A stretch of DNA of 64,000 nucleotides. It comes from JAGIBJ01 sp032119595. GTDB taxonomy: Bacteria > Actinomycetota > Thermoleophilia > Solirubrobacterales > Solirubrobacteraceae. This document shows, one piece after another, positions 1 to 7,873 of this stretch (positions are counted from its first letter, which is position 1; every line of letters begins with the position of its first letter). The notes beneath the pieces are model-generated. The model saw only the letters and a list, made by a program, of their open reading frames with translations, had not been told where the DNA came from and did no database searches. Location of the stretch: the NCBI GenBank assembly GCA_032119595.1, contig JAUMBQ010000007.1:186001-250000 (forward strand), in the 5' to 3' direction. Made by a program: the position numbers and the translations under genes.

Positions 1-68
1 GGTCGCGGCCTGAACGGCCACGCCGCTGCCGAGCACACGGCGGCGGTGCACGCCCCCGCAGGGTCCGT

Positions 69-74
69 TAGCGT
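69..74 (+). promoter_or_regulatory. -10 box of the F420 operon (leaderless)
   Basis: TAGCGT lies 7 bases before the GTG at 82, so transcription would begin at or next to the start codon. The same arrangement occurs before many genes in the window. It favours GTG 82 over the more upstream in-frame GTG at 46. No -35 box stands out. Confidence 0.5.
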
Positions 75-81
75 CGGCTCG

Positions 82-828
82 GTGACCCCCGTCCCAGGTA
101 CCCACGAGCCCGTCGCGATCGTCGGCGGCTCAGGGGCGCTCGGCTCCGCCGTGGCGCTCCGACTCGCGGCTGCGGGCGTCCCGATCCTGCTCGGTTCGCG
201 CGACGAGGAGCGCGCCGGTGAGGCTCGGCGCAAGGTGCTCGCCAAGCTCGAGGCCAGCGACCACCCGGACTCGGCGCCGCTACGGCCGATGACGAACGCC
301 GCCGCCGTCGACGGCGCCGAGATCGTGATCCTCTGCGTCCCGTTCCGCAACCACTCCGAGACCTTCACCGCGCTGCGCGGCGCGTTCCGCCCGGGGCAGA
401 TCCTGGTCGACGCGACCGTCCCGCTCGCCGCCGCGGTGAGTGGCAAAGCCACCCGCACGATCGGCGTCTGGCAGGGCTCTGCTGCGCAGCAGGCCGCCGA
501 GATGCTCCCGGACGACGTGCACGTCGTCGCGGCCCTTCACACCGTGAGCGCCAAGACGCTCGGCAGCCTGGATCACGAACTCTGCGAAGACGTGCTGCTC
601 TGCGGCGACGAGCGCGCCGACAAAGCGCGCGTGGCCCTCCTCTTGCAGCAGATCCCCGGTTTGCGCTGCGTTGACGCGGGCCCGCTGGAGCAGGCTCGTA
701 TCGTCGAGAGCCTCACGGCGCTGCTGATCGGCATCAACGTGCGCCACCGCGCCCACGCCGGCATTCACATCACGGGCCTGCCCGGCGGGCTATGGCCCGA
801 ACACCCCAATCACGAGGACGAGCGATGA
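82..828 (+). CDS. npdG: NADPH-dependent F420 reductase
   Basis: About 248 residues. It is predicted to transfer hydride between NADPH and coenzyme F420 in the cytoplasm. The N-terminus carries the Rossmann signature IVGGSGALGSAVALRLA followed by LLGSRDEERA, which in this family contacts the NADPH phosphate; the rest matches the F420-dependent NADP reductase fold, including DATVPLA and the region HVVAALHTVSA. The GTG at 82 is chosen because a -10-like box sits 7 bases upstream; an in-frame GTG at 46 would add 12 residues. It is the first gene of an F420 operon and its stop overlaps the cofD start in ATGA, so the two are translationally coupled. Placing the reductase with the cofactor's own biosynthetic genes supports the assignment. 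Confidence 0.88.
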   Translation: MTPVPGTHEPVAIVGGSGALGSAVALRLAAAGVPILLGSRDEERAGEARRKVLAKLEASDHPDSAPLRPMTNAAAVDGAEIVILCVPFRNHSETFTALRGAFRPGQILVDATVPLAAAVSGKATRTIGVWQGSAAQQAAEMLPDDVHVVAALHTVSAKTLGSLDHELCEDVLLCGDERADKARVALLLQQIPGLRCVDAGPLEQARIVESLTALLIGINVRHRAHAGIHITGLPGGLWPEHPNHEDER

Positions 829-1790
829 GCACCCAGAGCGATCCAACCGACCAGGGCCAAAGCGGCCCGAACGTCGTGCTGCTCTCGGGGGGCACCGGCG
901 GCGCAAAGCTCGCTCGCGGCTTCCTCGACGTGGTCGGCGCGAACCTGACGGTGATCGCGAACGTCGCCGACGACATCGAGATCTACGGCGCCCACGTGTC
1001 GCCCGATCCCGACCTCGTGTCGTACTGGCTCGCGCACCGGGTCGACAAACGCGGCTGGGGGATCAAGGGCGACACCTTCAACGTGATGGACGAGCTGAAG
1101 GCGCTCGGCGAGGACATCTGGTTCAACTTGGGCGACAAGGACCTCGCGGTCTGCGTGCAGCGCGCAAAATGGCTCGCTGAGGGCGTCACGCCGACGCAGG
1201 CGCTGGCCCGGCTGACCGCGTCGCTCGGGATCGCGGCCACCGTGCTCCCGCCGACCGACGATCAACTCCGCACGACGGTGCAGGCTGCGGGTAAGCGCAC
1301 CGGCGTGCAGGACTTCCTGGTCCGCGGCGGCGGCATCGGTCCGATCGAAGACGTCAAGGTTGAGGGCCTCGAGGAAGCCACGGTGACCGGCGACGTGTTC
1401 GCGGCGATCGAGGCTGCGGACGTGATCGTGATCGGGCCGTCGAACCCGGCCCTGTCGATCACGCCGATTCTTGGGCTGCCCGGGCTGCGGGATGCCGTGA
1501 AGGCCGCGTCGGCGCCGGTGATCGCCGTGTCGCCGCTCGTGAAGGGCTTCGTGCTGAAGGGCCCGACCGACGCGTTCCTGGATCATCTCGGTGTGTCGCA
1601 CGACGCCGACGGCATCGCCTCGCTGTACGACGGTGTCGCCGACGGCGTGCTGAGCGACGACGAGCCGAAGGCCCTTCCGGCGAGCATGGTGCATCGGCAG
1701 GTCGACGTGCTGCTCGACACGCCGGAGCGGCGCCGAGAGGTCGCGACCGACGTCCTGGCCCTCGCCGATGAGGTCCGGTCAGGCCGATGA
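825..1790 (+). CDS. cofD: 2-phospho-L-lactate transferase (FbiA/CofD)
   Basis: About 321 residues. It joins the activated phospho-lactyl or phosphoenolpyruvyl moiety to FO to give the first F420-type intermediate. The N-terminal motif VLLSGGTGGAKLARGF is diagnostic of the family, and the order VIANVADDIEIYGAHVSPD, then KGDTFNVMDELKALG, then VIGPSNPALSITPIL follows CofD throughout. The ATG at 825 overlaps the npdG stop (ATGA) and has GAGGACGAG upstream; an in-frame ATG at 792 inside npdG would add 11 residues and is less likely. It ends in ATGA with cofC. In Actinobacteria the donor is usually a phosphoenolpyruvate-derived guanylate rather than a lactate one; the sequence alone does not settle this. 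Confidence 0.95.
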   Translation: MSTQSDPTDQGQSGPNVVLLSGGTGGAKLARGFLDVVGANLTVIANVADDIEIYGAHVSPDPDLVSYWLAHRVDKRGWGIKGDTFNVMDELKALGEDIWFNLGDKDLAVCVQRAKWLAEGVTPTQALARLTASLGIAATVLPPTDDQLRTTVQAAGKRTGVQDFLVRGGGIGPIEDVKVEGLEEATVTGDVFAAIEAADVIVIGPSNPALSITPILGLPGLRDAVKAASAPVIAVSPLVKGFVLKGPTDAFLDHLGVSHDADGIASLYDGVADGVLSDDEPKALPASMVHRQVDVLLDTPERRREVATDVLALADEVRSGR

Positions 1791-2539
1791 CCGGCAGCGG
1801 CCCACGGCCGCTGCGGCCGCTCCAGCCCGCGCGCCCTGAGCCGCCTGCCGCCGCGGCCGCTGCGCCGTCGGCAGCAGATAAAGCCCCGGCGCTGCGGCCG
1901 GTGCTGGCGATCGTGCCGGTGAAGGGGCTCGGCCGTGCGAAGACCCGGCTGTCGGAGACGCTCGACGCGGCCGACCGGCGTGCCCTGGTGCTGGCGATGC
2001 TGGCCGACGTGCTGATGAACCTGCGCCGATGCGAGTTCGTCGACCGGGTGGTCGTGGTCACCGACGATCGTGAGGCACGCCACCGCGCGATCGCCGAAAG
2101 CGCCGAAGTCGTTCCCGATGACGGCGCGGCCTCGCACAGCGAAGCCGCCCTGCGCGGCATCGCGGCGGCCGCCCACCCGCACGATCGTGTGCTCCTGGCT
2201 CCGGGCGACTGTCCGCTGGTGACGGTCGAGGACCTCGACGCGCTGCTGTCGGTGCCGCAGCCGGCCGTGGTCGTCGTGCCTGACCGCCATGGCACCGGCA
2301 CCAACGCGCTCCTGCTCGACCCACCGGACGCCATGGAGCCCTCGTTCGGCCCCGACAGTCTGCGCCGTCACCTCCAGAATGCCGCGGCGCTCGGCGTCGA
2401 AGCGATCTCCAAGGTCGTCCCGTCGCTCGCGCTCGACATCGACACCGCCGAAGACCTCGCGACGCTCCGGGCCCGGTTCGCGTCGCTGCGCGGCGGCGCG
2501 CCTGCGACGCGCGGCATCATTGCCGGCATCCGCGGCTGA
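1787..2539 (+). CDS. cofC: Phospholactate/PEP guanylyltransferase (FbiD/CofC)
   Basis: 250 residues. It activates 2-phospholactate or phosphoenolpyruvate with GTP for use by CofD. After a 35-residue proline/alanine-rich N-terminal stretch, the nucleotidyltransferase motif LAIVPVKGLGRAKTRLS begins; VLLAPGDCPLVTVEDLDAL carries the metal-binding aspartate region, and VVVPDRHGTGTNALLLDPP with FGPDSLRRHL is typical of the family. The start ATG overlaps the cofD stop (ATGA). The low-complexity N-terminus is unusual and could mean a later start, but overlap coupling favours this one. Confidence 0.93.
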   Translation: MTGSGPRPLRPLQPARPEPPAAAAAAPSAADKAPALRPVLAIVPVKGLGRAKTRLSETLDAADRRALVLAMLADVLMNLRRCEFVDRVVVVTDDREARHRAIAESAEVVPDDGAASHSEAALRGIAAAAHPHDRVLLAPGDCPLVTVEDLDALLSVPQPAVVVVPDRHGTGTNALLLDPPDAMEPSFGPDSLRRHLQNAAALGVEAISKVVPSLALDIDTAEDLATLRARFASLRGGAPATRGIIAGIRG

Positions 2540-2566
2540 GTCCTTGCCGAGGCGACGAGAAGCACG

Positions 2567-3391
2567 ATGACCGGCGTGCGGATCGTCCCCGTGCTCGGGC
2601 TGCCGGAAATCGCCGCCGGCGACGATCTGGCTGGGCTGATCGTGGAGGCCGCCGGAGCGCAGCTCGCGCCCGGTGCCGTCGTCTGCATCGCGCACAAGCT
2701 GGTCTCCAAGGCTGAGGGTCGGGTCGTGGACCTTGCCAGTGTCGAGCCTTCGCCCGCCGTCGCACTGCTGGCCGAATCTTCAGGCCGCGACCCTCGCCAC
2801 GCCCAAGTGATCCTCGACGAAGCCAGTGAGGTCATTCGGGCGGAACGCGGCGTCATGATCTGCCGCACCCATCATGGGTTCGTCTGCGCGAACGCGGGTG
2901 TCGACCTCAGCAATGCCGGGCCCGGGCTCGACGGGGAGCGTGCGGTGTTGCTGCCGCTCGACCCGGACGCATCAGCACGCCGGATCCGAGCCGACCTCCA
3001 GCGCCTCACCGGCCTGGCACCGCTGGCGGTCCTGATTTCCGACTCGTTTGGGCGGGCGTGGCGCGTCGGACAGGTCGATGTGGCGATCGGCCTGGCCGGG
3101 CTCGTAGCCACCGACCCCTCGCAACCATCGCCCGACGACCAACGCCACGAGGTCGCGCGTGCTGACCGCGACGGACGCCCGCTCGCGGCGACCGAGCCGG
3201 CCATCGCCGATGAGGTCGCGGCCGCCGCGGGGCTGGTCCGCAGCAAGGCCGGCGGACAGGGCGTCGTCGTCGTCCACGGACTCCCACTGCAGTTCGTGTC
3301 TGAGGCCGATGGTCCGGGTGCCGTGGCCATCGTGCGCGCCCGCCACGAGGACCTCTTCGGTGCCCGGCACGCCGAGGCGCTTCCCGACTGA
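2567..3391 (+). CDS. cofE: Coenzyme F420:L-glutamate ligase (CofE domain only)
   Basis: 274 residues. It adds gamma-linked glutamates to F420-0 using GTP. Diagnostic motifs are present: HKLVSKAEGRVVDL near residue 45, ICRTHHGFVCANAGVD with the following SN near 105, and ISDSFGRAWRVGQVDVAIG near 155. The length covers the ligase domain only. Mycobacterial FbiB carries an added C-terminal FMN domain that reduces dehydro-F420; that domain is absent here. The gene starts 27 bases after cofC ends and closes the operon. If the pathway uses PEP as precursor, the dehydro-F420 reductase must be elsewhere. Confidence 0.93.
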   Translation: MTGVRIVPVLGLPEIAAGDDLAGLIVEAAGAQLAPGAVVCIAHKLVSKAEGRVVDLASVEPSPAVALLAESSGRDPRHAQVILDEASEVIRAERGVMICRTHHGFVCANAGVDLSNAGPGLDGERAVLLPLDPDASARRIRADLQRLTGLAPLAVLISDSFGRAWRVGQVDVAIGLAGLVATDPSQPSPDDQRHEVARADRDGRPLAATEPAIADEVAAAAGLVRSKAGGQGVVVVHGLPLQFVSEADGPGAVAIVRARHEDLFGARHAEALPD

Positions 3392-3475
3392 GGCCAGGTC
3401 TGGCGCGCGCGGGGCGCCGGTCGTCGAGATCGACTGGCTGGCCGCAGCGAACGGCCGGGCGACCGTCGGCGATCC

Positions 3476-5806
3476 CTAAACCGCTGCTGCCGGCACGGGC
3501 AACGGATGCTCGGCGCGGATGGCGTAGAGCGTGGTGCGCTCGGCGGCGGGGCGTCCCGCAGCGTGCGCGGCCGCGATCAGTTCAGGTGGGTCGAGGCGAA
3601 CGCCGTGATCGGCGCCAGCAAGGCGGCTGATGTTCTCTTCCATCAGCGTGCCGCCGAGGTCGTTGACGCCCCAGCGCAGCGACTCGGTGGCCAGGTCGAG
3701 ACCGAGTTTGACCCAGGAGGTCTGGAGGTTGGGGATCGCGCGACCAAGGCCGAGCCGGAAGATCGCGGTGAGCCGAAGGGTCTCGTCGGCGTCGAGTTCG
3801 CGCACGCCCTTCGTGCGCCCGAGGAGCGTCTGGTGTGGGATGAACCGCAGGGGCACGAACTCGGTGATGCCGGCCGGGAGCCGTGCGGTCGCGCTGCGCT
3901 CTGCGAGTTCGCGGACGACCGTGAGGTGGGTCGCGAGATGCTTGGCTTGCTCCACGTGCCCAAACATCACGGTCGACGTTGTCGGGATGCCTGCGGCGTG
4001 CGCGGCACCAATCAGTTCGACCCAGCGGGCCGCGGGGAGCTTGTTTGGACTGATGACGTTGCGGACGTCGTCGTCGAGAATTTCGGCAGCGGTGCCCGGA
4101 ATCGAGCCGAGCCCGGCCTCGCGCAGCTGGCCGAGGAGTTCGGTCGGCGAAAGACCGCTTCGCTCGATCATTGCGTCGAGTTCCATCGGACTGAACGCGT
4201 GCAGGTGGATGTCCGGCGCGACGGACTTGCACAGCTGCAGCCAGCCGAGGTAGGTCTCGTGGGTCCAGTCCGGGTGGATGCCGGACTGCACGCACAACTC
4301 CGTGGCCCCTTCGCCGACGGCTTCGGCGACGCGTGCGCGCACCTGGAGTTCGTCCAGGGTGTACGCCTCCGGCGACCGCTGCGACTGCCCGAACCCGCAG
4401 AACGCGCACCCGACGGTGCAGACGTTCGTCAGGTTGAGGTTGCGGTTCACGACGAACGTGACGACGTCCCCGCACACGTCCGCGCGAAGGGCATCGGCTG
4501 CCTGCCTGAGGTCCTCGACGACCTCAGGCCGCCGGTCGTTCAGCAGGGCCGTTAGGTCCGCGTGGCTTGGGGCGATGCCCGTCGCCGCCCGCTCGATGAC
4601 GCTGGCCAGCCTGCCGTGCCTTACGCTCGCGCTGAGTTCGCTGGGTGGGTCGGACCCGAGGTGGCCGGCGCCTGGGCTGGCATCGTTTGGACCGGCATCG
4701 CTCGGGCTGACATCGCTCGGGCTGACATCGCCTGCTCGGTCGATCCACGGGAGGAAGCTCCAGTAGCGCGTGCGGATCAGGTCCAATACCGGTGGGGCGA
4801 TCCATTCGGGGGTGAGGTAGGCCTGGTGCGCGCAGAGGCGCTCGGCCACCGACACGCCGTCGGGTGCGAGCCGCGCGCGAACCTGTTTGGGCGACGGGAA
4901 CGGGTGCTCAGGCGAGATGTGGTCGCCGTTGCTGGAGAGGCCGCCGAGGTCGGTCGCGCCGGCGCGGACCAGTTCTGGCCAGTGGTCGGAGAGGTTCGGC
5001 GGCACCTGGATCTGCGCGCCGGGGACGAGTTCGCGGGTGGCCTCGACGAGTTCGATGAGGTCGTCGAGGGTGATCTCACACGCCCACGGCGGCGCCGCGA
5101 GCGCGGGCGGCGTGCCGAGGCCAGTCCGCCAGTAGTGCTCGGCTGCTTCCGTCGCGACTTCACCGGTGTCCTCGCCGTAGTACCGGCGGTGCGGCACGAA
5201 GTTCTGCACGATCACCTCTTGGATGTGCCCGAACTCGGCGTGCACCGCGCCGATGGCGCTCAGCGATTCCAGACGCTCGTCGCGCGTCTCGCCGATGCCG
5301 ACCAGGATGCCGCTGGTGAACGGGATCTTCAGTTCGCCTGCGGCGCGGATCGTGGCCAGGCGACGGGCCGGGTGCTTCGTCGGAGAGCCGGCGTGCACCG
5401 TGTCCATGAGCCGCTCGCTGCTCGACTCGAGCATCAGCCCTTGCGACGCGGTCACCCCACGCAGTCGCTCCAGTTCCCAGGGCTCCAGGACGCCGAGGTT
5501 GGTGTGCGGCAGCATGCCGGCCGCGAGCCCGCGCTCGCACGCCCAGATCACGTAGTCCAGGAACGACGCGTGTCCCCATTCGGCGAGCTGTTCGCTGACG
5601 CCGCTCACTGTCTCCGGGGCTTCGCCCGTGAGCACGAGCAACTCCTTCACGCCGCGCCGCGCCGCCCGGTCCACGAGCAGCTCGACTTCCGCCGGCGTGC
5701 GCAGGTGCGGCTTGCGCGTTGCGAACGCGCAGTATTTGCACACGCATTGGCAGGACCGCGACAGCGACAGCGTGATGTTGCGCGAGTACGTGACGCGGCG
5801 GGCCAT
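3476..5806 (-). CDS. fbiC: Bifunctional FO synthase (CofG-CofH fusion)
   Basis: 776 residues, the usual size. It builds the deazaflavin FO from tyrosine and 5-amino-6-ribitylaminouracil with two radical-SAM half reactions. The N-terminal CofG half has the cluster motif CQCVCKYC (Cys19, 23, 26). The second half, starting near residue 440, carries NLTNVCTVGCAFCGF, also CX3CX2C. The halves are joined by an Asp/Ser/Pro-rich linker (about residues 350-400) encoded in part by 15-base tandem repeats. It converges on the F420 operon, with 84 bases between the two stops. On the minus strand TAGACT lies 8 bases before the ATG, so the message may be leaderless. Confidence 0.95.
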   Translation of the reverse strand: MARRVTYSRNITLSLSRSCQCVCKYCAFATRKPHLRTPAEVELLVDRAARRGVKELLVLTGEAPETVSGVSEQLAEWGHASFLDYVIWACERGLAAGMLPHTNLGVLEPWELERLRGVTASQGLMLESSSERLMDTVHAGSPTKHPARRLATIRAAGELKIPFTSGILVGIGETRDERLESLSAIGAVHAEFGHIQEVIVQNFVPHRRYYGEDTGEVATEAAEHYWRTGLGTPPALAAPPWACEITLDDLIELVEATRELVPGAQIQVPPNLSDHWPELVRAGATDLGGLSSNGDHISPEHPFPSPKQVRARLAPDGVSVAERLCAHQAYLTPEWIAPPVLDLIRTRYWSFLPWIDRAGDVSPSDVSPSDAGPNDASPGAGHLGSDPPSELSASVRHGRLASVIERAATGIAPSHADLTALLNDRRPEVVEDLRQAADALRADVCGDVVTFVVNRNLNLTNVCTVGCAFCGFGQSQRSPEAYTLDELQVRARVAEAVGEGATELCVQSGIHPDWTHETYLGWLQLCKSVAPDIHLHAFSPMELDAMIERSGLSPTELLGQLREAGLGSIPGTAAEILDDDVRNVISPNKLPAARWVELIGAAHAAGIPTTSTVMFGHVEQAKHLATHLTVVRELAERSATARLPAGITEFVPLRFIPHQTLLGRTKGVRELDADETLRLTAIFRLGLGRAIPNLQTSWVKLGLDLATESLRWGVNDLGGTLMEENISRLAGADHGVRLDPPELIAAAHAAGRPAAERTTLYAIRAEHPLPVPAAAV
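4681..4740. repeat. 15-base tandem repeat in fbiC linker
   Basis: Units beginning CATCGCTCGGGCTGA occur at 4696 and 4711 as exact copies, with diverged copies on either side (4681 and 4726). The period is a multiple of three, so the array encodes a repeating Ser-Pro-Ser-Asp type stretch in the linker between the two radical-SAM domains. Confidence 0.8.
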
Positions 5807-5843
5807 TCCCGGCGAGTCTAGGGAGCGCCTGCGGCGGGGGCTC

Positions 5844-5943
5844 GGGCGGGCGGGGGCTGCGGCTGCTTGGCGAGGCGGTGCCTGCGCTTGGGCGGGCGGG
5901 GGCTGCGGCTACTTGGCGAGGCGGCGCCTGCGCTTGGGCGGGC
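5844..5943. repeat. 46-base tandem repeat upstream of fbiC
   Basis: Two near-identical 46-base units (starting 5844 and 5890, differing at two positions) plus the first bases of a third at 5936. They consist of GGGCGGGCGGGGGCTGCGG followed by CTTGGCGAGGCGG and CCTGCGCTT. They lie in the non-coding gap, immediately 5' of fbiC. A partial earlier copy precedes 5844. Confidence 0.85.
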
Positions 5944-6225
5944 AGAACTTCGCGCTGGATGCGTGGCCCCGGGGCCTCTTCACACCGAGAGCGGTGGCAG
6001 CCCGAGTCCTGGCGGGCGGGACGCTTGGCTGGCCACGGCATCGGCGAGCCCGGGACGTTGGCGGTGAAGAGAGGTCTGGGCGAGGTACCTTCGCGAAAAC
6101 GCCGGTACTACGGCGTAACACTCTGTCGTACCTGTCCTACGAAGTAGCCCTCTGTAGTACGTCGATTTCTCGAGACGTCCTCCGACACCCAAGCAAGCGA
6201 CATGCCAGCGCTCGCGGGGCCGCTG

Positions 6226-6325
6226 AACGACCGAATGCGGGTGAACAGCCGCAGGCGCCTAACGACCGAAGGCGCCTCAACTGAACAGCCGAAGGCGCCG
6301 AACGGCCGAAGTCGCCTCGACGACC
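6226..6325. repeat. Degenerate short repeat array
   Basis: Five to six diverged units built on AACGACCGAAGGCGCCT, each with a central GGCGCC-like palindrome, spaced 17-22 bases apart. The array runs directly into the 6324-6359 hairpin. Function unknown; it may be a worn repeat related to the terminator hairpin. Confidence 0.55.
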
Positions 6326-6359
6326 GAGGGCCCCGGCGCTGCTGCGCCGGGGCCCTCGG
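6324..6359. terminator. Perfect 16-bp hairpin after the aquaporin gene
   Basis: CCGAGGGCCCCGGCGC, loop TGCT, then the exact reverse complement. It lies about 100 bases past the aquaporin stop. There is no T-run, so it is either a GC-only terminator, as is common in Actinobacteria, or an RNA-stabilising hairpin. Confidence 0.65.
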
Positions 6360-6455
6360 GATCACGTGGTGCGTGAGGTCAGGCCCGCGGGCCTGCGTGT
6401 GGCGGCCCGAAGGCCGGCGTGAGTCTGGTGACTCGTGGGCCAAAGCCCAGAGTGA

Positions 6456-7271
6456 CTAGGCCTCGTCGGAGAGGGTGTCGATCTCCTTGACCTCGCGATG
6501 ACGATCGTCACCGAGAAGCACCTGGTACAGACCGGCAGCCAGGACGGCGGCGACGATCGGAGCGAGGAGGTAGACGACGAGGAACGCGACGAGGTTCTCG
6601 GTGCCCGAGGCACCGGCGTAGCTGTCACCGACGATGGCCGGCCCAAGCGCGCGCGCCGGGTTGAGGGCGCCACCGGTGAACGGAGCCGTGATCAGGTTGG
6701 CAACGCCGAGGGCGGTACCGATGATGATCGGAGCGAAGCGACGGTCGCCGCCCGGAGCGACGGCGGTCGCGATGACCGCACCGACGAGGATGAAGACGCC
6801 GATGGCCTCGAAGATGAAGCCGCCCGCAAGGCCGTCCTTACCGACGAGAAGGTCGTTGTTCGGGCTAGCCGCGCCGTAGTTCGCGAGGTTCTGGATGTCG
6901 GTCGTGAACGCGAGCCAGAGCAGGAACGCCGCCGTGATGGCGCCGAGGATCTGGAAGAAGATGTAGCCGATGGCGTTTGCCGGGCTGATCTTCTTGAGGA
7001 CGAGCAGCGCGACCGTGACCGCCGGGTTGAAGTTGCCGCCGGAGAAGCGACCGAACGTCGCGATCAGGACCGTGAGCGCGAAGGCGTGCACGATGCCGAT
7101 GGTGATGAACTCGGTGTAGCCGATACCACCGTCGGAGTTCGCGGATGCCGTTGCGCCAATCGCGAACACGAGCAGCAGCGTGCCGATGAACTCAGCGGTA
7201 TAGGCGGACGCCCCGCGCGTAGGCACGGACGTCTCCTTGGACAGGGAGGTTGAGCGAGCAGAAGAAGCCAT
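6456..7271 (-). CDS. Aquaporin / glycerol facilitator family channel
   Basis: 271 residues. It is a membrane channel for water or small neutral solutes. Both half-helix signatures are present: GGNFNPAVTVALL (first NPA) and GGALNPARALGPAIVGD (second NPA followed by the selectivity-filter Arg). Six hydrophobic segments fit the MIP fold, with a serine/threonine-rich N-terminal tail of about 20 residues and a charged C-terminus. Whether it passes water only or also glycerol cannot be read with confidence. TAGGAT lies 9 bases before the ATG on the minus strand. Confidence 0.92.
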   Translation of the reverse strand: MASSARSTSLSKETSVPTRGASAYTAEFIGTLLLVFAIGATASANSDGGIGYTEFITIGIVHAFALTVLIATFGRFSGGNFNPAVTVALLVLKKISPANAIGYIFFQILGAITAAFLLWLAFTTDIQNLANYGAASPNNDLLVGKDGLAGGFIFEAIGVFILVGAVIATAVAPGGDRRFAPIIIGTALGVANLITAPFTGGALNPARALGPAIVGDSYAGASGTENLVAFLVVYLLAPIVAAVLAAGLYQVLLGDDRHREVKEIDTLSDEA

Positions 7272-7416
7272 AGCGTGGCGATCCTAACCACACACCAGGC
7301 GCGAAGGCGTCAGCGTGCCGCCGAACACAGTTTGAAAACAACTGAAACGGCGCCGTAGATCCAGGGTACGAGCCTCGGAACTCGCCCGTTTCCGGGCGAA
7401 ATGCCCGAAACCGGTG

Positions 7417-7779
7417 TTACTGCGCGCGGATGCGCTTGAACTCGTTGACGACCGATTGGGGTCGGCCCCACGTGGGTACGACCTCGACCCGACCGGTGCG
7501 AACACTGGTCACGGTCAGCTCACCCTCGATGCCGATGTCGTCGAGCAGGCGCAGCGCGGCGTGCACCGCCGGCACGGCGGCCGCGTGGCCGAAGCGATGC
7601 GCCACGAGCAGCTTCCAATGCTGGTCGTGCTTGGAATAGGGCTGCGCGTTGCACGTGACCAGCAGCGTCGCGGCCTCGATGTAGCGCGACTCGTCCGCAA
7701 TGCGGAAGTCCAGCTCGAGATTGGTCCAGTCGCTCGGAAGGGAGTCGACGATGGACTGGAAGGTGTCGGCGAGCGCCAT
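7417..7779 (-). CDS. Conserved-looking small protein of unknown function
   Basis: 120 residues, soluble, no signal peptide or recognised domain. It begins MALADTFQSIVDSLPSDW and ends VVPTWGRPQSVVNEFKRIRAQ. Amphipathic helices alternate with strands, with two histidines in YSKHDQHWKLLVAHRFGH. Coding support comes from its length relative to the gap and from a -10-like TACGCT 6 bases before the ATG. The 145-base gap to the aquaporin holds nothing I recognise. Confidence 0.6.
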   Translation of the reverse strand: MALADTFQSIVDSLPSDWTNLELDFRIADESRYIEAATLLVTCNAQPYSKHDQHWKLLVAHRFGHAAAVPAVHAALRLLDDIGIEGELTVTSVRTGRVEVVPTWGRPQSVVNEFKRIRAQ

Positions 7780-7861
7780 GCCGGCAGCGTATCGCCTCGC
7801 GGCCCGACCGTCCCGCGCGGCGAACGCTCAAACGACCCGCAAGTTACACCGATGAAAGTTG

Positions 7862-7867
7862 TAGGTT
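7862..7867 (+). promoter_or_regulatory. -10 box of the OYE gene (leaderless)
   Basis: TAGGTT ends 6 bases before the ATG at 7874. No ribosome binding site lies between them. Confidence 0.5.
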
Positions 7868-7873
7868 TCGCTC

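Larger units (their letters stand above)
5807..6455. other. Repeat-rich non-coding gap between fbiC and aquaporin
   Basis: 649 bases without a convincing gene. It holds the 46-base tandem repeat (5844-5943), a relatively AT-rich stretch around 6100-6180, a degenerate repeat of about 17-22 bases (6226-6325) and a strong hairpin (6324-6359). Long open frames here have repeat-driven, arginine-rich translations with no domain, so I do not call them. Confidence 0.6.

Noticed and set aside
3506..4555. 349-residue open frame opposite fbiC
   Set aside because: It is a mirror frame of the well-supported fbiC, as expected in GC-rich DNA.
5628..6284. 218-residue open frame on the plus strand
   Set aside because: It overlaps fbiC antisense and is built on the 46-base repeat; no family features.
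5844..6325. CRISPR array
   Set aside because: Repeats are directly adjacent or degenerate, with no unique spacers of constant length and no cas genes.
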